The translations under genes and the position numbers were made by a program. 64,000 bases of DNA from Apostichopus japonicus (lineage: Eukaryota; Echinodermata; Holothuroidea; Aspidochirotida; Stichopodidae), in assembly GCF_037975245.1 (NCBI RefSeq), contig NC_092582.1, positions 9,710,001 to 9,774,000 of the forward strand, written 5' to 3'. The notes beneath the pieces are model-generated. The model was given only the letters and a program-made list of their open reading frames with translations. It was not told the DNA's origin and did not search any database. Numbering within the stretch: position 1 is the first letter of the stretch; the number at the start of each line of letters is the position of its first letter. Positions 38,101 to 62,266 of this stretch are shown piece after piece.

Positions 38101-39340
38101 ATCTAATGCAGTAGGTTGCAGTAAGTAACATGTAATCATCTAAAATGACAGAGAATGTCAAAACAAACAAGGAACACATTAACACCAGTTTAGTCGCCTT
38201 AGTACTCGGTATTTACTTCTGTAATGTCTCACACAAAATTACACATGAGCCTAAAGTGTGTCAATTTGTTAATATATTAATGTAACTACTAAAATATTTT
38301 CATATTTTGAAGGTTTTTTTTTTACGTTTCAATACACGCATGCAAATTTAACAATAAGTATTTAGGTCAGGAAAAACGTTCATAACAGACATGCGCCTAT
38401 ACCTACGACTGATCAACAGTGCTGTATTTTAGTTACTATACACTTAGCGTTAACATGGCATACTCGTTGAATTAGGAATATGATGTGATTACTTCATTAC
38501 TGAATTAAACATGGATAGGATCAATCTTAGCAGTAGGTTGCAGTAAGTAACATGCAATCATCTAACATGACAAAGAATGTCAAAAAAAGGAACACATTAA
38601 CACCAGTTTAGTCGTTTTAGTACTCGGTGTTTACTTTTGTAACGTCTCGCACAAAATTACACATGAGCCTAAAGTGTGTCAATTTCTTAATAGATTAATG
38701 TAACTACTAAAAATGGTTCATATTTTTAAGTTTTTTTCTTACGTTTCATTACACGCATGAAAATTTAACAATAAGTATTTAGGTCAGGAAAAACGTTCAT
38801 AACAGACATGCGCCTATACTTACAACTGATCAACAGTGCTGTATTTTAGTTACTATACACTTAGCGTTAACATGGCATACTCGTCGAATTAGGAATATGA
38901 TGTCATTACTTCATTACTGAATTAAACATGGATAGGATCAATCTAATGCAGTAGGTTGCAGTAAGTAACATGTAATCATCTAATATGACAAAGAATGTCA
39001 AAAAGGAACACAGTATAACACCAATTTTGTCTTTTTGGTACTCGGTGTGTACTTCTGTAATGTCTCACACAAAATTACACATGAGCCTAAAGTGAGTCAA
39101 TTTGTTAATAGATTCATGCAACTAATAAAAATGGTTCATATTTTTAAGTTTTCTGTTTTGTTTTTTTACGTTTCACTACACGAATGAAAATTTAACAATT
39201 AGTTTTGAGATCAGGAAAATTTAACAATTATATCTACAACTGATCTACAGTGTTGTACTATAGTTACTACACTTAGAGTTAACATGGCATACTCGTTGAA
39301 TTAGGAATATGATGTGGTTACTTCATTACTGAATTACAAT
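38101..39340 (+). repeat. Tandem repeat, about 420-bp unit, three copies
   Basis: Units begin at 38101, about 38524 and 38941 with ATCTAATGCAGTAGGTTGCA or a variant. They share TACTCGGTRTTTACTT, ACATGAGCCTAAAGTG and TTAACATGGCATACTCGT. The third unit is the most diverged and slightly shorter. Confidence 0.92.
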
Positions 39341-39835
39341 CAACTTGCTTCTCTCAAAATGTTTGCATGATTCGTTTCTTTCTCATCTGGAACTGGAAGC
39401 AAGGGTGTTGGATAATTACTAAGTGAAAATAAAAATACTGTTTTTTTTTTTTATTTATTATATTCTCATGAGATGAATGGTGTACTGACGCACAGAAGGT
39501 CAAAATTAATATTTCTTGACTCTTAAGATATGTTTCTCTTTATTAAATGTTTTAGCTATCCTACACGCTCTAAAAAAAAAACATCGAAGATGAAATACAT
39601 AACATTTAATAAAAAAATGGACATGCGATTTAAATGATACAAAAATGATTTAGAAACATTTTTTGTTCTATTTTCTTCTCTTTTTCTTTTTAATAGACAT
39701 AAAAGTTATGTTGCTCTTTCCAAGCCACCAAGTATTGTCAATTATATAAGACTACAACATAATTCATATATGTATCGACCATATCTTTCATTTGAATTTT
39801 AAGAAATTGGGAAACATTTTATAGAAGATTCCGGT

Positions 39836-40700
39836 AATATTAATGAAATAAAACAAAGATTTAGCCTCTTCCTATTTCAACTAAATAAAATGTTGGATAC
39901 ATGCATGGTCCATGCTGATACTACGGGTATACTCTATTTAAACACTTTACATATGCATGAATGGAACTGCTTAGCTCATGTGCAGGAATAATGGCGTTCT
40001 ATTTGTATACATAATCTGGGAAATGTTCTATTTTATGAACTGAATGTTATTCACCATTTTCTTCCTAATTCTCAGATCTGCATTTTGCGTTGTAAACTAA
40101 CATTATGTATAGAGGCCTATGTGGTGTAATCGATCTGAATATTGACATTAAGCGAATTATCACGTCCACATTACTAACTACAAAGACGAAAAGTGTGCTC
40201 TCCAATTATTTTTCTTCTATATTATTACCCTCGTTTTACTATTTCAAACCGTTTCAGACCGTTTTGGCAGACTTTAATATAAATGAAATAAAGCAAAGAT
40301 TTAGCCTCTTCCTATTTCAGCTAAATAAAATGTTCGATACATGCATGGTGCATGCTAATGCTACTAGCATACTGCATTTAAAACAATCTAAATATGCATG
40401 AATGGAACTGCTTAGCTCATGTGCTATTTGTATACATAATCTGGGAAATGTTCTATTTTATGAACTGCATGTTATTTACAATTTTCTTCATAATTCCTAG
40501 ATCTGCATTTTGCGTTGTAAACTAACATGATGTATAGATACCTATGCGGTTTAGTCGATCTGAATAATGATATTTAGCGAATTATCACGTATACACATTA
40601 CTACAAAAGACGAAAAGTGTGCTCCAATTATTTTTCTTCTATAATATTACCCTCGTTTTACTATTTCAAACCGTTTTCAGACCGTTTTGGCAGACTAAAC
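39836..40700 (+). repeat. Tandem duplication, about 440-bp unit, two copies
   Basis: Unit starts with AATGAAATAAAACAAAGATT at 39841 and its match at 40281, and shares TTTAGCCTCTTCCTATTTCA, CATGCATGAATGGAACTGC-type sequence and AGATCTGCATTTTGCGTTG. The 98-codon ORF at 40105-40401 straddles the junction and is not evidence of a gene. Confidence 0.9.
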
Positions 40701-43700
40701 TAACATATTATGTTGTCAGGTACTTTATCTCCCATTCAATGAGTATAATTTTACTTTTCAAATTGGGACAAATTCTACCTAAAAATGCATATATACATGA
40801 ACGGATTGATATATCTGTTGCAAGTGCATGTAATATATTAAGGTATTCTGAATACTGATCACTAATGGTCAAAGACACTTTGTTTTTAATTCTTTTGTGC
40901 ATTTATTTACTGTATTTATTATGCATAACATATGTGTTTAGAAATATCTTTCAAGTGGATCACTACACTAAGCCGGGTATAAAGTTGCGGAAGAAATGTA
41001 TTTGCTTAGACACATCGATTGAGAGTACGTACTTCTAAAAGGTCGCCTGTACGACATTAAGAAGGTGTTTTAGTTTTATAAGTCAGTCTCAACTATACTG
41101 CTCAACAAAAGACAAAACAATTTCAGGAACTCAACTAAACAAATATTACTTAAAAAAATCAATCAAGCAACTGTTAAATTCCCTTTGCATTCTTTATATT
41201 GCGGCATAACTATACAAAGATTATTCTGTGTACACATGGGAGTCATGCAGTGAACTATCGCGTATAGCTCACAAAACTAAAACAAAGTTTATAGCCTACC
41301 TGATGAAATAAATATTCTTTAATACAATCGGCTTTAATGGCAGTTTTCTTTTAGATACTTGCAAGAAGTAGACAATTAATTTGTTAGGAAGACAATCTTT
41401 AGACATTTATGAAATTCTTAGAAATTTGGTTAGCATGATTAAACTTTGTGCCACACCAACATTTTACGTGTAGTTCTTCTGCATGCAAGATAGTCAAGAT
41501 TTACTAATCATTGCTAACACAACATTTTCTCTGATTTCTTCAATATAAAGTGTGTCTTTTTTCTTTCTTTATTGACCGTAAGCTCAATATTATATAGTTT
41601 TGTTTTGTATCATTTCTATCAGCCCAGCCCCCTAAATCCTTCTTCTTACAAGAAAACCTTTTTAATTAATGATGCAACTTTAAGCTCAATGACAATTTAC
41701 TCTACCAAACTGTGTATGCTACCAGTATACGCAAATTTAAATTTCATTTCCTAAGGTTGTGTTTCCTATTTTTCTCCTACCTTACCTATAATTTCTTGCA
41801 AACATCAATCTAGAAATCGCAAAGTGCACAGAAAAGAAAATTCGCTAAACACCTACCTTCCCGTGTGTAAATATAGGCATCCTGTTTGGTTGAGATTACT
41901 CTATTTTTATACAGTTCGCAATTGCGATTTCCAAGCTCATACTATAGAACCAATATACAATGAAGTCTCGTCTCATATCAAAAACGAATGTTCGAAATCC
42001 CCGCCTCCAAATGCAAAAGTCGTCGACGGGTGCATGAGCGTATACTTAACGTTATGTGGTAACGCGAAATCGTTTCAGTAAAACAGGCTTTCAACTCAAA
42101 CCGACGCTGGATTCTATTTTTTTTTTTTAATTCTCCAAGGAACCGTTTGCTGATTGTGCTGAAAGATGTATGTGGGAGTTGTATCATGAACATGCCACCG
42201 ACGCAAGCATAAATGGCGGGAAAATTGATATGTCTCAGTCTGTATGGTCACTGATATATTTGCGATATTACTAATAGTGCTGACGTCATCAAATAGAACT
42301 CATGTGATGGTGATTACCTTATGCGGAAACTAGCAACGTCATCATTTGTAAAAGACGGTAGATATTTGTGAACGTGTGCAGTGGCTGCACAATGTCATTC
42401 CAGGTACCGTGTACTGAAGTTTAAGTAAAATTTGTATATTTATATACAATGGATTTGTCAGTTATGTTAATTGTGGATAACTATATCTTGATGGATGCCG
42501 GTAATATAACTTGACTGATTATAATATAAATATTCATTTCTATTAGCTATATGAACATTTTGGTTTCATTTTGAGGGGGAAGACAAAGAAGGAACGAAAT
42601 ATGACAACTAATTCTTGAACAGCTTTACTGTAAAGTCAATAAGTGATTATGATTTTGCAACTGTGTAACATATATGGTAGGCCTATACCTACGCACGTAA
42701 TATATAGGCTAATGATGAAAGTCATCGAGGACGTATCTCTAGCTTAAAGCTATACAAATTGATTAAGAATCATATAAATTCCAGTGACGTTGTATTAATA
42801 TTGTTTTATGTGTTTTGAACTGTTGTGCCACAATTTTTTGCCACTGTATCTTGATTTTTGATATAGTTGTTATCTTTTTGTCTTTTCGTTTTGGCCAAAT
42901 TACATAATACATACAGATTGATTTGTGCATGACATATTCATCCAGTTTGGAAGAAAGGGAAGGAGAAGAGTATATTTATCGTACTTTTCTGCCCAATTCC
43001 AATAATTTAGTATTTCCAGATAGAAATCAATATTTACTCATATAATACAAGGACAGTCTGATCAGACACTAATCTAATCGTCTTTTTCTTTGATTCTTAT
43101 TTATACCTTCTTTTTTTGTTTTCAGTTTGTTAAGACTGATGTCGTGAAAAATGTTTAGAAAAGTCCTTTACTTTTAAAAATGTCATCGAAAATGGCAATG
43201 AATTCAATTGTAAATATTGAAAAAAATGTAAATATCGAGAAAAAAAAATGGAAGAACTCAGTTTAACCGTTGGTTGAAGTTGCAAGACAATTTTTGTATT
43301 TGTATTTAAAAAAAAACATTGATCAATAACAAGAAAGCTAAACCAAGTCCCATAGGACTATCTCTGGTGTAATTTGCTTATAAATACATACAAATAAAGT
43401 CGAATTTCCCCTCACCCCACCCTCCCCCCTTACCGTTAGCAATAGTTAAAGACGGATCGCCACCAATCATGGAATATATAGGAATATTTATGGATCAGGT
43501 GACTTGAGTTGACTGAGGCAAAGGGTTCGAATCCCATTCTAGTCAATAATTTATTAACATCATTAAAAATAAAGTTATTAGTTGATTGCATTACTACAGA
43601 AGGTCTTCATCGATAGTTTGTACAATGAAAATGTTGTTCATCAGCTTACCATAGAAGTTTTTTTTTTTCTGAGGGCGGGCTGGGGGTGGTGGGGATAAAC

Positions 43701-46700
43701 CAATATAACTTCTTGTGCAGTATTAGTGAGAATTTATTTTAAATGATGTTTACTATAACATAAACAAGAAACTATTATATATGTTGGAAACTGTACATAT
43801 ACACTCCACCGTTTATTAGTTTTAATTTACATAATAATTATATTTTGCATCATGCATGGATGTATTGCAAGTGAAAATGTAGAGTTGACTTGCGGAATAT
43901 CTTTCAGAAAGAAAAACATATTTTGTAAAATTATGAGGAATTAGGGTGCGAAGAGAGTATAGGGCACCGATTTTAGTTAGAATTGTTTGAGCACATACAA
44001 GGCAATAAACTGAAGTAAAAAACAAAAAACTACGGTAATCCATTTCAATGTTCTCTCCACCTGAGCAAATGTTGATATTCCGATACGGTACATCATGCAA
44101 TGACAGCATGAGCAGGTGACCAGATTGCACAATGCTTCCGATATGCTACACATATTTTGCGCAATGCTAGCATGATGTTGCGCAATGCAAACATGTAGTC
44201 TGCAGTCAAGAAAATGTGGGAACCCGCACTCCACCCATCCTGTATCCGCGTCTGCTTATAATTAGCATTATGTTGGATCTATACTGCATTGTACTAAGTT
44301 TGAAGGTCAGATTGTAAATTGGTTAATTATTGCTTTCATCTCTCGTGAATAAAACAAAGGTTATAACTTGTCAAAATGCTCCGAGTTTTCTCCTCAGCTC
44401 TACGCAGCAGGCCTATTGTTATACAAATCCGAAATTACTAACAACTTCAGTGATAGACCACGTTTCTTTTCTGTTCCTTGTTTTTTAAATCAAATTATTG
44501 CAATGCCCATTAAAGTTAGTTAGAACAGTTGTGAAAACAGTATAGTAAGGCTGGCTAAGTTGCATTCGTATAAACACTTTTCCGGTAAATGTATAGCAAA
44601 TAACTGATGTTACTCGAATAGGTAAACCGTGGTAAAGGCATAATATTAGTCATGCGTTATACATTGCTACAATCAAACTATATGCGCTTCAACATCTACA
44701 GACAAATTAAAATATTTGTCTTTTAACTGCAGCTGAGTAAAACCGTTAATGGCATAATTTGCATATTAAAAAAATTATAATGTATAGATTTATACTCACT
44801 CATTCAAGCACATACAATGGTTGATTTATCTGAATAACTTTAAACTAAATTTTACCTCATTTTTTAGTTATTTTTTTCTGTTTTGTGTGTATAAATTATA
44901 ATGTTTGTAGTAACTGTCTGCAGAAATGAGGATAATACCTAAACTTAATAACTAACATCAAAATGTCAACACTTGAAAATGGTTTCAAAATTATCTCATC
45001 TATAGCCTGTTTTTTTTTTAAATGATTTTGGAAACCTCTTCAGCGACTGGCATTTTGCAATTTACCTCTGGTAACTTCTGGCCATAAACGTTAGGCTCAA
45101 TTGTATAATTTAATTTCTCCCATATGTAAAGTTTCTGACAAATACATCATTTTTTATTTATTTATTTTTTTAATAATGAATAAAAAAATTAAATTTACCA
45201 GTTAGCCGAAATCATGTATAATATTTCTAACTGTAATAATCACTACTACTAAAGGAAAAATCAAGGCAGTGGCTTTCAACATAATAGTAAGATTGCAAAA
45301 ATGGCGAAGAAGCTAAATTTTGGGATACAAATGTCAGTTCTGAAAATTAATCAATGTTTACAATAATATTCATCAAACAATGACCCCGCCCCCCTCCTCC
45401 CTCAAACACACCTTCTTACCCCAGCTTTCTGGATCGTTTAAAATGTGTACATTTAAATATTTACTATCTTTTTATTTTTTTATTAAGAAATCAGTTTGCC
45501 AATTACAAGATACATTGAACACAAGGCAGGACAACACTAAAATTTTATCTTTAATGTTTTGATTTTTAATTTAATTTAACTCGAAATATAACGTCATACA
45601 GCTTGACTGAAACGTAAAACTTATTACAAATATATTTCAATGTTTCTATGAAAATATAATAGGATTTATTGGACTTGCCTAAACATGTATAGGCAATAGA
45701 TTTGGTTTCAGGTAGAACAACTTTGGGATAGCAATATAGTAAACGATTCAACATTAAAATATTGTACTGAAATATTTTATAGCACAATTGAGATACGGAC
45801 TTTATTTATAGCCTGTATGATGCAAGAATCAAGTTTTTTCTGGAAGAAATAACGATAGATTCCATTCGAATATTAACTGACAACTATTTATAACAATCAC
45901 ATTACTTTAAAACCTGTAACGGATGGGATGTGTGAGAAGGGGAGGATGTGTGGGAATTCTCATTAAATGTGGGGCGCAATAAGAGACTAAAGCAAACGTA
46001 TTTCTTATTTGACGAAATGACTTTAAATGAATATTTATAGAACAATTATATTTCTTCTTTCACTGTCAAATTTGACTTAAGGTACACTTTACCCCGCAAC
46101 GTTATTATATTTTTTACGTACAAATTGTTATATTAATTATGCCGTTGTTTTCGATGTGATAAATGTAACTCACCATTTGTCGCTGACATCGTATAACTCT
46201 GAATCCATGAAAATAACATCAAAGAAAAATCGAAGAAACTAACTTAAAAAAAAAACTATTTCTATGTCGACCAAGCTCAATTTCACCAATTTTTGGAATG
46301 TGTAGAACGCGACATATCTATTACATGATCGCATCGGCCCAGCTGCTTCCAAATACAACAATCGACTGAAACTAAAACTTGCAACATCGGATCTATTGTT
46401 TCCAAGAAAGCTTACTGTCTGTATTTCAGTGGCGTTGAGTCTGCACATTTTCTATTTTCGAAGTCACAATAGGCTTTGCGGTTAAGGTCATCGAAATCAA
46501 TTTTAATAAAAAAAGTGCGAAGGTTTTGAAACTTTAATTCCGAAAATGTTTCGATGTATTCCTATACCTGGCGAGAATGAAATGTCACTGAAAAGTTGAC
46601 GGTGGGGGGGGGGGGGTAGGAGGAGGGGGTAACCGGGAGACACACTCAGACACAAACACAAACGGACACTATTTTTTCATCATAATCGTTTGGCAAAAGA

Positions 46701-46929
46701 GAGCCGTAAAAGAACGCACCAACATTTGTGATGGACTTAAGCTATAGATTAAGCTTTTGCAATCTAAACCTGTTTTTGATCTGGTATAGGTCAAGAATTA
46801 AAGAACAACAAAAGATAAATAGTTGTTGTCTCTAAAGCTATGGAGGTTTTAAAAATATTCCACTCTTAAATATGCTAACACAGAATGACCCCATAAGGCT
46901 TTCAGCCGTAATGATGTCGGCCCCTCTGT
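40701..46929. other. Unassigned sequence
   Basis: No exon chain found. Contains the E2F/CRE pair at 42.2 kb, a lone B-box word at 43523 and poly-T/poly-G runs. Confidence 0.5.
42215..42288. promoter_or_regulatory. E2F-like GGCGGGAAAA and CRE TGACGTCA
   Basis: GGCGGGAAAA is at 42215-42224 and TGACGTCA at 42281-42288, in an otherwise unassigned stretch. No associated exon was found. Other lone matches are TTTGGCGGGAA (27231-27241) and TGACGTCATTGG (35411-35422). Confidence 0.2.
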
Positions 46930-47262
46930 GCAGGCCTAAATGTTGATGTTATTCCATTGTTTTTATAAATTCCAATAATTCAACCCAAACGTGTTCTTTC
47001 AAATTCATATAAACATAAGGGCACCAAAACATGTATGACATTCAGTACCATTTATCCATGAAATAGTTGTAACATATTGTAAACATGTCAATTGAGGTTA
47101 TGAAAGTCTTATGTTTTTCCCATTTTAGAGTATGTGTTGTGTTGCATCTCGGGAACTGACTGAAATGGTCTGTCTATTAGACTAAAGCCTATATTGTTCA
47201 CTACTTTAGTCCATAACATTCACTCGTTTAAAAGGGTCAATTCTCAAACATTAAAAGTTTCA
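46930..47262 (+). repeat. Diverged dispersed repeat, copy 1
   Basis: Aligns by eye, in the same orientation, with 55876-56166. Ordered anchors are AAATGTTGAT, AATGACATTCA-type, TTGTAAACAT, TTGCATCT, GGAACTGAC, ATTAGACTA and AAAGGGTCA. Divergence is high, so it is an old repeat. Confidence 0.6.
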
Positions 47263-47387
47263 TGGAAATCCAATCTGGACTGTAGCATGGTCTACAACAC
47301 ATGTACTTTAATGTTATATGCTTAACGTGATCCATTTACCTGCAGTCCTTCGTACGTTAAGCCTGCCGCTGCTCTCTGTATGATATA

Positions 47388-47388
<1 letters not shown>

Positions 47389-47420
<32 letters not shown>
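47389..47420. repeat. (TA)n microsatellite
   Basis: Pure TA dinucleotides, about 16 units. Confidence 0.95.
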
Positions 47421-47421
<1 letters not shown>

Positions 47422-48623
47422 CGCAAATTCCTTCCGTTGCACTCGTTTGCGCATGCGGCGGTATCATGCCTACATTTTGAATGATGCATATTTTGGTTGG
47501 GTCGTGCGAATATATATATGAACCATATGGCGTTTGAAAGAAACTAGATATCAAAATTCCATTACATAACATTCATTGTAATTAATAAGCTTGACCATTT
47601 AATCAAGTTTTATTTCGAATCATTCAAGGACAGGTCGAAAAATGTCCGATCTGCTTTTGCGTATTGTTAATCTTAGATGACGATGACGATGCTAAAAAAA
47701 AAAAGAAAGATATACGGACTCATCATACAAGTTTGTTGTTGACACATCATACATGCTTTTAACAATCAGCCATCTGATTTTAAACAACTTCCTTGAGATT
47801 AGTATTCAACTCTACAACAGATCTACCAAGTATTAATAAAACAGAAAACAAAACAAAAAAATTGATAAACCATAAATACCCTTTCTGATAATTTTATTTT
47901 TCATTGATTAATGTGGTATAGATTAGTAATGTTAATTCCATACGATGCATCATTTCGTGGCACTACTGAAACTCATTCTTATACCTGCTTTAATCAGTTA
48001 CAAATACTGCATCACTGTGGCACTTTATTAAATATCGTAAATTAACGGAAGAATCGTATATTTGTACATTTGGACTGGTATATATACTTAATCTTGAGAA
48101 TGGGCATTGGAGAAATACTCGATTTCTGATATAAAATAGTAAATAGACTCAATTTATTTTGAGTGAAATTAAAAGGGACAAGATGGTTTTGCTTTGATCA
48201 CTTAAAATTACAGCAATCTCAATGATTTAGCAATAAATTATAATATTGAACGCTATCATTGGCGATAAACATTGAAATGCTGTTTCAACTGAATTTATCG
48301 ACGAAAAGATCAGACCCAAGGGTTTGTGAAAAATTCATCAATTTACAAGCTTTTTTTTTATGTGATTGAATTTTTGTCTTTGATTTGTAATATACTGGTT
48401 TGTATTATTGTGTAGCATAGCAGATAGGTGTTATAGGTAGCTTCACGTCTTGAACGTATATTTTATATTTCAATAAAGTGATATTTTTCGTAATTATTTG
48501 TTACATTTATATAAGTAAGAACTTGCAATATTTATTGGTAGGCCTATCTGTTGTGTCGGCAATCAGGACACCCACTTTCTGATAGCCTCTCAGAAATTAA
48601 TATGTTGTGTAATAATGAAGTCA

Positions 48624-48880
48624 TATGTATGTATGTATGTATGTATGTATATGTGATCTTCCCGCAAGCAGGAACTCGCGAAAGAAGCCATGGAGGCTTG
48701 TAGACTCGCAAGCTGACCGAAGCCAATCTCTCGGCACACATCCATTTAACGTCCATGTCAGGAAGTTGTTATTGAACAACACCTTTGCCAGACGACACAC
48801 ATTGCTGTCGGCGGGGAATCGAACCGGGGATCTCATGACTGGGAGACGCCGGCGTTAACCACTAGGCTATACACTCCGCC
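48624..48880 (-). mobile_element. tRNA-derived SINE, copy 1
   Basis: On the - strand it begins with a tRNA-like head (A box TAGCCTAGTGGTTAACG, B box GGTTCGATTCC), continues through a body ending near CTTGCGGGAAGATC, and ends in a (CATA)n tail, seen on + as (ATGT)n at 48624-48652. It shares its body with copies 2 and 3. Confidence 0.85.
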
Positions 48881-49980
48881 CATATTGCCTGAACTTTCTC
48901 GTATTTGTTACTCCTAAAACATGTAATAGACGACCCTTCACCCACACCCCACCCCACTCCCACACATCATTATTGCCTATGGATACATGAATTGGTTTCC
49001 ATAAAGCACAGAGAGGGGAGGGGGGGGGGGGGAATAATTACCCATTGGTTCTTTGAAGCAATTTCAGTTTTGTGCCACCTTTGTCAAACTAAAGACATCA
49101 AAACAAATATAAAGGCCCTGAAATGAATATGAGATCCCTTTATTGCTATATTTCATAAATACAGGACTAATCCTGTTCTTGAAAGTAAATCTCAGAAATA
49201 AGGTAACGATATATTCTTTTCTTCCCACAGTGTTGTTTGAATACACCTGTAATTAGGGTTTGAGTTGTCACCATGTTAAACGTATAACAGTTTCATCAAA
49301 TAAATGAGTTGGTCAGTGTGAATTACACTACTTGTTATATATACGGCCGTTCTATATACAACGTGCTCCAATCAGAGTATCTTATCACATATAGCTTCGA
49401 AGATGCCTAACGTTTCTCACGTGCCTAAGATCATTGTTAATACTGATCTGGACTTCTCGTATCGTTACACGTCATTTTAAAGTATAAAAAAATGATCACA
49501 CTTTGGGGTATGGGATGCTACTGCAAAACATAACCTCAATTGATCTCAACTTCCCCTCCCCCCCCCCTCCCACCCCATCCCAACCTCCAACCCTATACCC
49601 TCTCATAACAAACAAACATTCATAGGGGCCTATCTACAGGCCTATACTGAGCAAGATAAATAAAAACATGGCTGACCGTAATAGCTGCATGGACATAGTG
49701 ACTTTATGTTCTTTCACAGTTCAGGGAATTTCAACTTAGCCTTAACACAAATCCGGACTGGAAGTAAATACAATAATACTCTCTAAGTGGATTACACGGC
49801 GTTTCCATAGAAACTAGAAACTCACTGAAAGAGACAGTTAATCTCAATTAAGTACTGAATAACATTCTTATTAGAATTAAAGTCCACCGTTAATAGACAC
49901 CCTCGAAGAAAACTACACTAACAGTCGGTGTGCATCGAGGCACCTTCTGAAAAGTTGTCTTGTATTAAGAAAAAAACAAC
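48881..49980. other. Upstream flank of the PIAS-like gene
   Basis: Contains poly-G (about 49018-49031) and poly-C (about 49556-49567) tracts. No TATA box or clear promoter cluster was seen before 49981. Confidence 0.4.
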
Positions 49981-59371
<9,391 letters not shown>

Positions 59372-60173
59372 TTTCAAAGAAAACCAATCCCGAAGATCCC
59401 CGCGACACTTCATCAACAGGCAAACTGCATGTATAAGGGCCTGCATGTTTGCATGAATGGTTTGTTCAAATGAAGGCGACATAAACACCGAACTTAGGAC
59501 GTAAAGATTGACACTACTGTCCTCATTCAAAATGTAGAAATGATTTATATGAATTATATCTCAGAAGGAAGACCTACACCCTTACCTACTAACTGTAATA
59601 GCATAGACCCAGTGGTTCTAAATAACTTCTCTAGAAGGATTAGGACGAGATCAAACACAGACGATCAGTGAGAACCAAAATCTCAGTGTACAGATTGAGC
59701 TATGTGTGTGGTATAGGTCCGTACTGTGTTTAGGCCATTATGGGCACCAACACTCCAAAGGAATGCAAGATTGAAAGCCGTTTATTCGGGCCGGATTTGG
59801 TCGTCTATTGAAAACCTTGGCGTAAACTTTTATGTTAGCTCTTTCACCTATTTGTGTTGCCTCTGAAAATAGTTAAATGTTGATTGAAGCTGCTGACGTT
59901 AGAAAGTGGTACAAACTTTGAAAGCAATGCAATTCCTTCATGTTAAAGAGTTACAGAACATTACTATTGAGGGTAGGGTACCATGCACCCCCTAATTCTT
60001 TCGGCCTTTGACCTTTCGCACAAGACAGCACACTTTTAATGAGTCACTGTTTGTGGACATACTTTGTTTTCCGTCATAAAGATTTCTAATGTCATGTTTT
60101 GAGAGACCTAGTACTCAACATCGTAAAGTTCTTCCAAAATATTTCATGTTATCTATAAAGCATATATTTGGTT

Positions 60174-60179
60174 ATTAAA
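60174..60179 (+). terminator. Possible poly(A) signal ATTAAA of the PIAS-like gene
   Basis: ATTAAA lies about 800 bp after the stop codon. A canonical AATAAA follows at 60493-60498, just before a GT-rich stretch. Either could end the transcript, and sequence alone does not choose. Confidence 0.25.
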
Positions 60180-62266
60180 CATCTCTCATTTTGATTTTCT
60201 ATGTGTATTTGACATAGCTGCTAATTTAGAAACAACGAAATGATCTCCTTCAACAAAAGAGGAGATGTACGAAACAAATTCTAAAACACATTTATATGCA
60301 ATCGTTGTGAATTAATATATGCAAATTCTTTTGAAAACTAAACTGACAAGTGGATCTCATATCAGTTTATGACTTTTCGTTTCTGTACTGGCCTACAAGA
60401 AAACAAACATTAGATACTAAAATTGTGTTCTAAGGAAAATTTAGGCCATAAAATTATAAGTGTAAGATTAAGTCTACACGTACGGTTGTGTTAATAAATG
60501 TGTGTGTGTGGGATGGGTGGTGGGGGGGGGGGGGGCTGGTTGTTGAGAAGGGAGAGGGAGGGATTACACACTCCTGGATCCGCGTCTGACTTTATTTCAA
60601 TAATTAAAAAAAGCCTCTAATTCTATTGTATATAGTTTTTGTATTGAACCGAGCTGGGTAAGTTGCTTCCATTGAAACGTTATTTAGATACACAATACAA
60701 TATGATGAATTATTGATTGTATACATATTGGAGGCGATCTTTTAGTTTCCAAATAACATGTACCCACGTACTTTTTACAGAACATCTACCTTCTGCACTT
60801 TACAGTATAATTCATTAGTTACAAGGAAGGAAGTTTCTTCGAATTGCGTCAAGTACACGGGTGGACCTTTCTTCATGCTATTCCCTGATGTCAATATGTC
60901 ATAATAATCAGACCAGCAAGATGAGTGACGTAGTAAACTATTTTGTTCATATCTAGTATATTTAGAGATCACATATTTATACGTTTTGTTGACTTTATTT
61001 GTACTGTTATTTTATGAAAAGAAATGTCTGTAAACAATGGTCAATATTTTGTTGTTATTTGTGTATCATCGTGCTATTCTTGCTTGTTTCTTCAATGTTT
61101 TCTGTAAATAGCTTGTATGGAAAACATTATTTTTGGACCGTTCAGAAGAGGTGTTTGTTTTTTTTTCTCTTTTCTATAGACTTATTTATCCAGTATTGTA
61201 AATTTGTTATAAACTTGTTAAATAAGCCGATGAATTTAAAACATGTGCACTTTTAAATGTAGACTATTGTGTCATACACTGCCATTGGCGTCTAAACGGA
61301 AGGTTGTGCTATTAAATACTCTCCATATTTGTGTGTGTGTAAGGTTGAGAAGGGGTGGAGGGTGTTGGGGGGGGGGTATAGCTAACACCCGGTGGAGTGG
61401 TCAACTTCTTCTCCGAATGAATTAAAGAAAAAACTCAACTGAACTGCTTTCCGCGACTGACAATGGATGCAGGGGTCATGTACCTCCCACTTTCGCACAC
61501 CCTTCAACTAGGTAGTGAACTCGCACCTATAGCCTATATATACTGTCTTTATAGCGTGCATTGTGCCTTTTTGCGCAGACGATAACTTTAGCATACAGTG
61601 ATTGCGCGAAGGTCTTACAGTTGCCTGCACTCTCTGAAATAAACCTCAATAGCCTGATCCCATGATATAATTCCACGCACGATGAATATGTGTAGAAACT
61701 ATACGCATTTCGAAAATTGAGAATCGCAAAATGCTGAGGTATGTTCTGTCTAAAGTTACTCTCGAAATGCTAATAAAAACACATATAAAGTAATTGGTCT
61801 TTCGTAGACATTTTTAAATGAGTCAACAATTGAGAAATCAAAAAGGAATAAAAAGATCAGAAAAAGAAGAAAACAATGGATATTCATATAAAAATGTTAA
61901 AAACTGAAGTGATGATGAAAATCATAGTTGAAAGCAAAGAAAGTTTTTCCCCTCTAAACAAGCATACTACAGATAAATAATTCTTAAATTGAAGTGAATT
62001 GAAACTATAAATTTTAGAATTCAGAGAGTTAATATAGGTTGACCGTGCTGCATATATATTATACGCACTTTATTGGTTACATCATTATGTGGGACAACGT
62101 TTGCACATGTCTCTGGATTCTAATAAAACTATGTTTTGAATGTTCACAAATGATGGGTACTACAACCTGTCAAAAGGATGGAATGTATTCATAATTCTTA
62201 ATAATATTGCGTCATTACCGTTATATAAACATCCAGCACCAGGTTCACGGATACTTACATTAAATT

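Noticed and set aside
38101-39340. CRISPR-like array
   Set aside because: Units are 420-bp head-to-tail copies with no short repeats and unique spacers, and the genome is eukaryotic.
40105-40401. 98-codon ORF
   Set aside because: Spans the junction of the two 440-bp tandem units.
43523-43535. Perfect tRNA B-box-like palindrome GGGTTCGAATCCC
   Set aside because: No A box or cloverleaf stems could be placed around it; at most a relic.
60775-60972. - strand 65-codon ORF considered as the missing CAP exon
   Set aside because: Contains none of the expected GHFTQ, VWK or Y-x-PAGN blocks.
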